From Microstegium vimineum (Eukaryota > Streptophyta > Magnoliopsida > Poales > Poaceae), in the NCBI GenBank assembly GCA_022036555.1, contig CM039137.1:22827927-22891926 (forward strand): 64,000 nt of DNA, written 5' to 3'. The notes under the pieces were generated by a model. That model searched no databases. It was given only the letters and a program-made list of their open reading frames with translations, and was not told the DNA's origin. Below, piece by piece: positions 55,969 to 64,000 of this stretch. A program made the position numbers and the translations under genes. Position 1 is the stretch's first letter. Every line of letters begins with the position of its first letter.

Positions 55969-56480
55969 CTGTAAACTCCACGATTCACTCGAAGACTAAA
56001 GACAAAAGGCTTTTCTGGCTATCGACCAAGTCCAATAATGATATCTCGAGGATAGAGGTTTTCACAACTTGAATGAGGCAGAAGATGAGATCTTTTTAGT
56101 CGAGAATCTCTTAAATTTATATTTTCATTGATCTCCACCAATTTCATGTGTTTGATAACACAGTCTAATGAAACAGATAGAACTAATAAATTCCTGTGAT
56201 AGTCACATGCTGCTATAGTGGCATCATAAGAGATACCATCAAATAGATATACTTTTATCTATAATAAGCATAATACAAATTAGAAACTTTCATTCCCTCC
56301 AAAAACAAAAGAACAATAAGAATATATTAAATTAAATATGAAGATATAACATTTTCAAAGTATAGGAAAAATAATCACGTATAGCTACAATCGCTGATGA
56401 AAACATCGTCCTAATCATACTAGCTTCATCAAAATCAGCAACAAATCCTGAGGCTTTTTGCATGCGTTCACCATCAACTA
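55969..56480 (-). pseudogene. Two decayed exons, perhaps of a grass trypsin-like serine protease family
   Basis: On the - strand, one exon-like stretch (about 56480-56378) reads ERMQKASGFVADFDEASM with a following donor. A second (56258-55969) begins at an AG acceptor, reads VYLFDGISYDATIAACDY, passes LLVLSVSLD, and has an in-frame TAG near 56031 before a donor CAG/GTATTC. The pattern resembles the large grass family of trypsin/DegP-like proteins, from memory and with low certainty. No catalytic serine exon is present. Confidence 0.4.
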
Positions 56481-56765
56481 TTAAAAATAATAGTTTTATG
56501 CATTAGAACAGTTCAAAAATCAACTCAAAAGAACCATGCTCTGGTATGCAAAATTAATTTATAGGTTTCTTTCATTGTCTCTTTGACTGTCCACTAGGCC
56601 TTGTGATCTCATTTAAAAAGGAATAAGTGAAACGACATAGCATAGTGTTAGTACTAGAGAGATAGAAAAATAAAAATGGTTACTTACAAAAAAAATAGCA
56701 ATATGTTCCGTTTTACCGTTTCCAACACAATGGTTCGATAAAAATACCACACTAGTAAACTTTTT

Positions 56766-57149
56766 GAAAGTGCATGTTTGGTTTTGGTAATTGAGTGACA
56801 ACTTAGGTGGACTAATATGTGTTTAATGTGAGACACACAGGTGATTTAGTCCTTAGGTACACTAGTGTGAGCAACCAATAAAGTCATGAAGAGATGGCTT
56901 GTGCATATTTATGATGCTCAACTTGATGATGAAGGAGCTCATTGCATATAAAACATGACATGGAGTCATGTGACAAGGTGGAGAAGGTCAAGGCATGACT
57001 TAGCTTGATGGACGAGTTGCAAGTGTGAAGGGCAAGCTAGAGGCTTGAAGCGTTTGACCGCGTGGCGGGAGGCTTGAGCAAGACTTGACACCGATGGACG
57101 AAGGCAACTGTGAAGGGAAAGTGAAGTCAAGATCGATGAACCAATATGT
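56766..57149 (+). repeat. Probable LTR fragment of a further copia-type element
   Basis: TGAAAGTGCATGTTTGGTTT followed by TAATTGAGTGACAAC and GAGACACACAGG resembles the start of LTRs common in grass genomes. It runs up to the Sirevirus LTR edge at 57155, so the Sirevirus may have inserted into it. The rest of that element is not in the window. Confidence 0.4.
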
Positions 57150-57154
57150 CACGT

Positions 57155-58756
57155 TGAAAGGATCAAGATGCCCAAGAGGGGGGGGGGGTGAATTGGGCTC
57201 TTTTTAATTTCTAGACAAGAATTAAACCTATAAAGAGCCAATTAACCCCCTAGTGCCTACCGCTTGTGTGTCCTAGCTAGAAAGCGGTAGCAAATCAATA
57301 GAAAGCGAAAACTTCCTACACAATTCTAGTATGAATTGAAAGACAAGTGCGGAAAGTAATGCGGTAAGAAGGAGCTAGGGAAAGAGGTGCTTGACACGAT
57401 GATGTTTTGCCGAGGTATCGAGGAGTCAACACTCCCCCCTAGTCCTCGTTGGAGCACCTCACAAGGTATAGCTCCCCCTCAATCCCGCGTAAGGGATGAG
57501 TGCTCTCTACGGGCTGATTCTTCGCCACTCCGGCTCGGTGAATCACCCACAACCGATCACAACGTCGATGAAGAAGGGCCGCCGACAATCCTTCGGCGAT
57601 CACCTTCCTCCAAGCACCACCGGACCGTCTAGGTGATGTCGATCACCAAGAGTAACAAGCCTCGATCTTCGCTTGACTCACTCAAGCTTCACAACTAGAG
57701 GATGCACACTTGAACTCTTGGATGAACTAGAGGAGAGGATGGATGGATTCACGAATCACTCTCTCTCTAGGGCTCTTTCTCTCTTCCCAGCCTTCTCAAC
57801 AAACTCAGCAAATGAAATGAGCAAAGGCTTGGTGGGAGAGAAGTGTGAGCAGCTATAAATAGCTCTCAAGGAAATTGCCTCGGGCTGAAAAAGCACAACT
57901 TTTAAGTTGGCGACGGACGATCCGTCGACTAGGCGACGAACGCTCTGTCGCATGCCCCAACGGCTAGTTCTGCACAAAGATTGGGCGACGGACGCTCCGA
58001 CGCCCTGCCCAACGGCTAGCTCTAACAGGATTTCCCAGCGACGGACGCTCCGTCGGAGGGGCGACAGACGCTCTTCCCAGCGTCCGACGCTACACTCTGG
58101 CTCAAGTTGAAAAACACCCTCACTGGAAAGCCGACGGACGCTCTCCAAGCGTCGGACGCCTGGCCGACGGACAACGTTCGTCGGACTCTGAAAACCTTAG
58201 CCAGAAAACACGGCCACTGGAAGGCCGACATACGCTATGGACTTAACCACCCAGCGTCCGACGCCTTTGTCCAACATGACGGACAGCGTCCAACGCCTCC
58301 GTCAGGAGCGTCCGTCGCCCAGAAAACAGGCCTCTCAACTTCGTTTTTCGCTGCGATGAATATGGAAGTTGTTCTAGGCTATCTTACGGTCACCATATAC
58401 TTGCTTAGAGCTAAGGAAGACAAGTGTGCACCACACCTAGTTCATGAAGCTTTCCTAAGTCAAGCTACTAGTCTCAACCCCTCTTAATAGTACGGTCAAA
58501 GATCAAAATAGAAGCCTTATCTATTTCTAAGTGCCCTTCATCACCTTATGGCACTTAGCCTATCATTCTAGGGTCTTCATCATGTCTCTTCAAAATCCGA
58601 AGCGATATCCATCTTGGGGGCTGGTGACACCCATTGATGCCCATTCATGTTGATCACTATGGCTAGGCTACTCATAGCCTCTACAAAACACACGTTAGCC
58701 ATAATAATCGCTAATTGCCGTTAATCACCGAAACCAACTAGGGCCATGATTCTTCA
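57155..58756 (-). repeat. Sirevirus 3' LTR, 1.6 kb
   Basis: On + it reads TGAAAGGATCAAG to GATTCTTCA, so the termini are TG...CA and near-inverted (TGAAGAATC and GATCCTTTCA). The inner end directly adjoins the polypurine tract. It contains a poly-G run (about 57177-57189) and a cluster of GACGGACGC/GCGTCCGTC palindromes (57907-58320). The 5' LTR is outside the window, so the boundaries rest on one copy. Confidence 0.75.
57907..58320. repeat. GACGGACGC/GCGTCCGTC palindrome cluster in the Sirevirus LTR
   Basis: Around a dozen copies of GACGGACGC or its complement, several paired as CGACGGACGCTCCGTCG, which is a perfect palindrome around CGC. The same motif is clustered again in the internal spacer at 62550-62810. 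Maize Sirevirus LTRs carry a comparable array based on another sequence (CACCGGAC..., from memory). Confidence 0.8.
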
Positions 58757-58770
58757 ATCTCCCCTTTTTG
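58757..58770 (-). promoter_or_regulatory. Sirevirus polypurine tract
   Basis: On the - strand, CAAAAAGGGGAGAT lies immediately before the LTR. AAAAAGGGGGAGATTG-type tracts are the standard 3' LTR neighbour in grass Sireviruses. Confidence 0.75.
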
Positions 58771-59233
58771 GTGATTGACGACAATAACTCCTCGAGTATG
58801 GATATAAGAGTGAAAAGTTAGGATTTTGGTGACTTGGAATGATTTAGCAAGGGTTATAGAATTTGTAAATAAGCATACTTGCTCACCCAAGCCAAGTCAC
58901 AAACCATGGTACTCATAGATATGAATGTAAAAAGGAAGTACCTCATGATATTCTCAAAACATGTATCAGAGTATAGCGCGGAAGCTCAATTATATAGAGA
59001 TATATCATGAACCATAAGACAACTCACAAGATATATTAGTGATAATCAAAAGTTTGTCACATCCAACCATATTTCACACAAGCATCAACCATAAAATTCA
59101 TCACACATAGAAACAAGTGCATAAAAGTAGACATGATGAATGAGTACGGGAAATTAAGCACACAAAGATTCAAATCCCTCCCCCTATCTCTATACTCGAC
59201 CCTCTCTCCCCCTTTGGCGTCTAGCACCAACAA

Positions 59234-61976
59234 CTAAGCATCTGGGGCTGGAGAAGAAGGTGAAGAAGCTGCAGCCTGGCGATCGAGCATGATGAAGTCC
59301 TGAAGATCTGACTCGTCTGACTCAACATCTGCCTCAACCTCTATAGGTGTAGGCGTAGCTGGGGTGACCTCTGGAGCTGACATTGGAAGCTCTGGAGCTG
59401 CTGACTCAACTGGCTCCCCCTGAGACTCAGCTGGTGCCTCTGACGGTCCTGCCTCTGTAGTAGCGGGCCTAGGAACCTGACGAGTAAAGACTCGAGGCGC
59501 GGGGGAAGGTGTCACTGCCAGAGCAACTAGTGACACTGTTGCGACAAGCTTTGCTGAGTGAGTCTGAGGTGGAGAGGATACTGCAACTGTAACTCCCTCA
59601 TCCTGGGCCTCTATGACAACTATCTCAACTGCTAGTGAAAAAGCGTCTGTCTGAACTGCAGTTGGAGGAGTTGTAACTGTCTGCGTGGATTGGTCAGGTG
59701 TGATCTCCGACGAGGCAACTGAAGAAAGGTAAATGCCCGTCGCCGGAGGATCCACCTCAACCTCTAGATCTGGTGAGTCTAGCTGAGCTGCTCCTAGAGA
59801 ATCATCTCCTGTGATCTCCAAGTAGGAGGCTGAGAGGTCACGCGAAGCCTCTGCTATGGTAGTTCCCCGGATAGGAGTAAATCCTGTCTGAAACTCGCCG
59901 GGCGAAACTAAACAAGAGGACACCTGGGTCCTCGGAGACGGGCACTCTGGAGAAGCTGGTGCCTGGAAGGGAGGAGTAACTGGTGCCTGACTCTGCTGTC
60001 CTCCGGACGGTAACGCTGGAGTCGGTACCACAACAACTGGAGTCTGTTGTGTCGGCGAGGTGAACTGCTGCTGTTGTGAGACCCCGGGCAACTGAATCGG
60101 AGGAGTGAAGGTCTGCCCGGAGCTGGAGGCTAAAAGACGCTCAAGTAACAAAGTCTGAGTCTTCTGAATCTCTGCCTGCTGCAGCTGATAGGCCAAGAAC
60201 TGGCGCTGAAACTCGTCCTGCCTGGCCTGAGTCTGGGCCTGAGCGGCCAACTGCTGCTCTGTAAGCCTCCGAACGTCGGCAGCCTGTCGCCTCTGCTCCT
60301 CTGCCTGGCGTGACTGCTCCTCCTGCATCCTCAAAAGGATGGTAAGTAATGTAGCCTCTGAGGTGCTGGAACCTGGAGCTGGAGCTGGAGCTGCAGCTGT
60401 ACCTGACCCTCCTGCCTCATGGTCATGGGACATTGGTGCGTACTCGCGCACTGGCTGGTAGTCCTCATATGAACTGTTAGAATCCAGGTCCTCTCTGTAG
60501 ACAGTCTCTGCAGCGGTGTCAATCTGAGCATCAAGATCTGCAAGCTCTGTCTGGGCGATCTGCTCAACTGTAGCGTCAGTGTCCTCTGCCGACTAAGGTG
60601 GCACACCTGCCTGTCTGGTGTCTGGTCTATATGCTCTGCTGGGGCGAGGCAGGTTTCCATGCATGACTAACTGACTCATCGAGTAAACTGGAAACTCAGT
60701 CGCTGATCTGGTAAGAGTGACTCGCAGAGCTCCTGATCGGGTCTTAGCAACTATAAGGTATGAAATCCAGTGAGCAAACTGTAGCTGCCAGTGACCTTGG
60801 AATCCTGCAGCTATGATATCCTCAAGCTCACTGACAATCAGATCCCAAAGTTCAAACTTCTCATTCCGGATGATATGAGCAAGAAGCCACAACTGTAGTT
60901 GGGTAATGGTGTCCCGAGCTCCAATCCGAGGAAGAATGGTACGTCTGAGTACCTCGTGGAGAATCCGAGCAAGTGAAGTGAGGTCTCTCGGTGTACGACT
61001 CGAACCCTCTGAGAATGGCAGCTGAAAGCACGGCCTCACGAAGTCTGTAGATGGCACGATCCCATCGTGAGGTCGGCGAGGTGCCTCCTGATCCCCGTAG
61101 CACAAGCTGTGAATCCTCGTAGGGGAGGACTCTAAGTGAAAGAGATCTCTGAACCGAGCTGCTGAAACCCTGAAGTCGCGGCCCTGAAAGCCAAAGTGAA
61201 AGAACTCGTGATCAGGGGAGATCCACAGTGAGGCATAGAACTGATAGACCCAGTCCTTCTGATAAGCTCCTGATCGTCTCATCATATCTGACAAGCCTTG
61301 AAGATACTGCAAGTGCTGAAGAATCTCTGGACCACCGACCCCCTCTATGTGAGCAGGTGGGCACACTCTGTGAGCCCTAATAGGAGCGTCGGTGTTGACG
61401 TATGCTCTCTAGAAATCCTCGTGAATCGTAGTGTAGAAGTCACGTCCAGCACGGGATCCCTCTGAGCTGGGAACCAGGACTAAAAGTCTACGAAGCGGAG
61501 TAGCTGGACCTGTTTCGCTGTGAGAACCCTGACCTGATGCCTCACTGGATCTGGTAGCTGAGGTCCTGGAGGATTCGGTGGTGCACCAGAGCCTCTAGAC
61601 CGTGTAACTCTGCGGCTCATCAGCTCACCAATCGAAGACGGGCCCGCGGCCTCTATCTGCTCAGTCTCTGGGACTGGTTGTGCCTCCTCTGTCTCAGTAG
61701 CCTCGGCGGGCTCTGTCTCTGGACGCGTAGGGACTCACGACGCGCTCCACGGAGAGGCGAGAGCCTCAAACCGGCGCGACGTCCACCTCGCTCCGCGATC
61801 TCTGCGGCCTCTGCCACTGCAAGTGCTGCTACGAAGTCTGGATCCATAAGTGGCCTCTTGCGCTTCCGTGATACAACCTTCTGCTTACCCCTTCCTCGAT
61901 CAGTGGGTGGACGCAGTGGAGGTGGAGGGTCACCACCACTACCGGGAACGGATCCGACGTTCTTCGTTCTGGCCAT
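59234..61976 (-). pseudogene. Sirevirus envelope-position ORF region, degenerate
   Basis: The first piece begins MARTKNVGSVPGSGGD at 61976 with a basic RGRGKQKVVSRKRKR tract, then the frame is lost near 61700. A second frame holds about 255 residues (61366-60593) resembling the plant-mobile or 'putative plant transposon' type domain found next to retroelements. A third piece of about 400 residues, in the same frame after a TAG at 60595-60593, has a Gln/Glu/Arg-rich coiled coil (about 60350-60150) and a long Pro/Ser/Thr-rich tail ending at 59234. Another in-frame TAG lies at 61411-61409. No signal peptide or membrane segment is evident, so an envelope role is not supported by sequence. Confidence 0.65.
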
Positions 61977-63291
61977 GATCTGATCACTGCAATCAAACCT
62001 CTGACGATCTGGTCAAATCCACAACGCAAACAAGAGTGGCTCGACAGCCCTGGACTGACACTCTCGAGGCTTTGCCTCATTCCTTACTCGCGGGCTTTAC
62101 CCCGAGTTCACTGTCATTGTCTCTGACACGCTGACCCTCTGTCCAGGGTGACCAAGCCTAGAAGGAAAAGGTAAGTTCCTCGGTCATTTTCGAAAAACAA
62201 GCCGCAACCTTGACCACGCAACCGAGGTCGATCAAATCTCCAACAGGGCCTTGGAGGGGAGCTCCACGTCTAAGATGCCCCTGCACGGCTGAAACACGCG
62301 AGGCAGAGGGAGGAAAGGCGCAAGAAGAGCGGCGACGCTGGGAGACTGGCGCAGCGGCGCTGGGTGGAGCTCTGGCGCGGCGACGCTAGGTGGCGGCGGC
62401 GCAAGCAGATGCGGCGGCGGCGCTGGGGCGGCAATGGCAGCAGCGGGGTAGATAGGGTTGGAGAGAGCGGCGATGGCGTATGGTTGATCTGAAACCGACG
62501 GAGGGAGAGAGAGGATACGGGGATTTTCTAAAAAAAATTGCGCCTTAAGTTCGCGACGGACGCTCCGACGTGGAGCGACGGACGCTCCGTCGATGTACGA
62601 CGGACGCTTGGACAGCGTCCGACGGCACCGTCCGTCGGGCTTCCAGAACAGGTTTGAAACGCCCAAACGTATTGACCGCATCTGACGCTCTGTGACGGAC
62701 GCTGGGGAGCGTCCGTCGCCCTGTAAGCAGGCAACATTTAGTCTCCGGACGATCGCGACGGACGCTGAGGCATTTGACGCTGAGCGTCCGTCGGCAGCGT
62801 CCGACGCCTTTTAAATATAATTTTTCAAATTTTGTTTTTGCGTATTTCTCCCAACCAAGTTCCAATCCCAATAAGATCCAAATAACACTTGATTGGACTT
62901 GATATGAAAACCATCTCTCAAACTCTCATTTTCAAATAGTTTGCCATAGGCTTAGATTTTAGTTTTTAGCTCAAAATATTTGAATGAAAGCACCAAGGAG
63001 TCATCATAAGGCCACAAGAGGGGTATAGAAGTGTCTTGAGCTTGGAATGCTCCCCCTAAGTGGATGAACACAGAGGATGCTCAAAAATAACCGAAAAGGA
63101 ACGACAAACAACACATGCACATGCAATGCATTTACAAGAATTTGGATCTGGGTTGCTTGCAAGTTTAAACCATGATTTGGACTTCTTCACACATTCAAGA
63201 ACGGTTATTCCATCCATGTTAGCCAAGTCTATGTGCATTACTAAATTAACATGATTATATTACACATGATGCAAGGTTGGTTCACACAAGA
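61977..63291. repeat. Sirevirus spacer between pol and the extra ORF
   Basis: Contains a second cluster of GACGGACGC/GCGTCCGTC motifs (62550-62810), a GC-rich stretch (62230-62500), and a purine-rich site on the - strand near 63049 (AGGGGGAG). No coding sequence is recognised. Confidence 0.65.
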
Positions 63292-64000
63292 TCATTTTTT
63301 AGTAAAGTTGGAGTGATCAAGCACATTCAACTCGCTTCTCAACCTACAAAAGATTGCTTCATCGAGTGGTTTAGTGAAGATATCCGCCAATTGATCTTCG
63401 CTCTTAACTCCAACTAGTGTTATGTATTTCCTAGCCACATGATCTCTAAGAAAGTGATGGCGAATATCTATGTGCTTGGTGCGAGAGTGTTGAACCGGGT
63501 TGTTTGCAAGCTTTACGGCGCTTTCATTATCACACAAAAGTGGAACATCTTTTAAAACAACGACGTAATCAAGAAGTGTTTGAGTCATGTATAAGATTTG
63601 TGCACAACTTGCTCCCATGGCAATGTATTCCGCCTCGGCGGTTGATAATGCCACACTGTTTTGCTTCTTTGAGGACCAAGAAACAAGTGATCTTCCTAGA
63701 ATGTGGCACCCGCCGGAGGTACTCTTCCTATCAACCTTACACCCGGCATAATCCGAATCGGAATAGCCAACTAGTTGGAAGGGAGCTCCTTTGGGATACC
63801 AAAGGCCCATGCTAGGGGTGTGCCTTATGTACCTAAGGATTCTTTTAACCACACAAAGATGCGACTCCTTAGAGCTTGCTTGAAATCTAGCACACATACA
63901 CACACTAAACATGATATCCGGCCTAGATGCGGTGAGGTAAAGTAAACTACCGATCATTGAGCGGTAAAGAGTTTGGTCTATCGGTTTACCTCCCTCATCG
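63292..64000 (-). CDS. Sirevirus pol C-terminus: end of RT and RNase H (partial)
   Basis: On the - strand the frame is open from the window edge to the stop at 63292. The copia RT end YRSMIGSLLYLTASRPDI is followed by RNase H with the acidic residues in YSDSDYAG, ALSTAEAEYIA and CDNESA. The closing LADIFTKPL motif is typical of copia pol. No stops or frameshifts occur in this 236-codon part, so this copy's pol could be intact beyond the window. RNase H removes the RNA template during reverse transcription in the particle. Confidence 0.9.
   Translation of the reverse strand, partial: DEGGKPIDQTLYRSMIGSLLYLTASRPDIMFSVCMCARFQASSKESHLCVVKRILRYIRHTPSMGLWYPKGAPFQLVGYSDSDYAGCKVDRKSTSGGCHILGRSLVSWSSKKQNSVALSTAEAEYIAMGASCAQILYMTQTLLDYVVVLKDVPLLCDNESAVKLANNPVQHSRTKHIDIRHHFLRDHVARKYITLVGVKSEDQLADIFTKPLDEAIFCRLRSELNVLDHSNFTKK

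Larger units (their letters stand above)
57155..64000 (-). mobile_element. Sirevirus (Ty1/copia) 3' half, continues past the right edge
   Basis: On the - strand, in order: the copia RT end and RNase H (from the window edge), a spacer with palindromes, an envelope-position ORF region, a polypurine tract and an LTR. Copia-type RNase H plus an extra ORF after pol is the defining layout of Sireviruses (SIRE1, Opie, Ji). AGGGGGAG-like purine tracts (near 63049, 59203 and 58757 on +) also fit the multiple polypurine tracts reported for the group. Confidence 0.85.

Noticed and set aside
57387..58487. Frames of 60-130 codons in the Sirevirus LTR
   Set aside because: They cross the palindrome cluster on both strands and show no domain.

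Overview
This is nuclear DNA from a grass, probably a panicoid. The evidence is GT-AG introns, a receptor-like cytoplasmic kinase, a cytosolic-type 6-phosphogluconate dehydrogenase and a multi-exon plant lipase, all set among grass-type transposons (Tekay, Reina, Tat/Retand and Sirevirus LTR elements, a Helitron with TCTCTACTA/CTAG ends, Stowaway, Tourist and hAT MITEs, and a tRNA-derived SINE). Species was not determined. One 100-N assembly gap lies at 51870-51969.

Region 1-24826 is a three-level retrotransposon nest. A Ty3/gypsy chromovirus (Tekay/Del-like, + strand) enters from the left edge and ends with a 3.0-kb LTR at 22658. Its integrase is split by a 15.8-kb Tat/Retand-like element (3405-19170; LTRs of 1238 and 1243 bp, TSD AGGTG). 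The Tekay element itself sits inside an older relative of that Tat element, whose 3' end (22659-24826) follows it. The inner element has a damaged gag-pol, with one TAG stop and two frameshifts. It also carries an antisense six-exon gene (16081 to 12075) whose reading frame is unbroken across all five introns.

Region 24827-28400 holds small transposons: a 517-bp foldback hAT MITE, then a 2.27-kb Helitron (25541-27807) that contains gene-like fragments, a Stowaway MITE and a SINE.

Region 28400-46870 is the genic island. It has a five-exon PBL27/RLCK185-like kinase (+), then 6-phosphogluconate dehydrogenase (+), and a ten-exon secreted class 3 lipase (-) that converges tail to tail on the dehydrogenase. 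A Reina-type gypsy element (34631-40387, -) lies between kinase and dehydrogenase, about 95 bp upstream of the donor site of the dehydrogenase 5'-UTR intron, so it separates that gene from its native upstream DNA.

Region 46870-57150 is mostly unassigned DNA with relics: a Tourist MITE, an orphan first exon of an EH-domain gene, an orphan exon beside the gap, and two decayed exons that may come from a trypsin-like protease family. Region 57155-64000 is the 3' half of a Sirevirus (Ty1/copia) on the - strand: LTR, polypurine tract, an envelope-position ORF region, and the end of pol running off the right edge.

The three host genes look intact and functionally independent: immune signalling kinase, oxidative pentose phosphate enzyme, and secreted or endomembrane lipase. 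The most unusual item is the intact antisense gene inside the otherwise broken, recently inserted Tat element.
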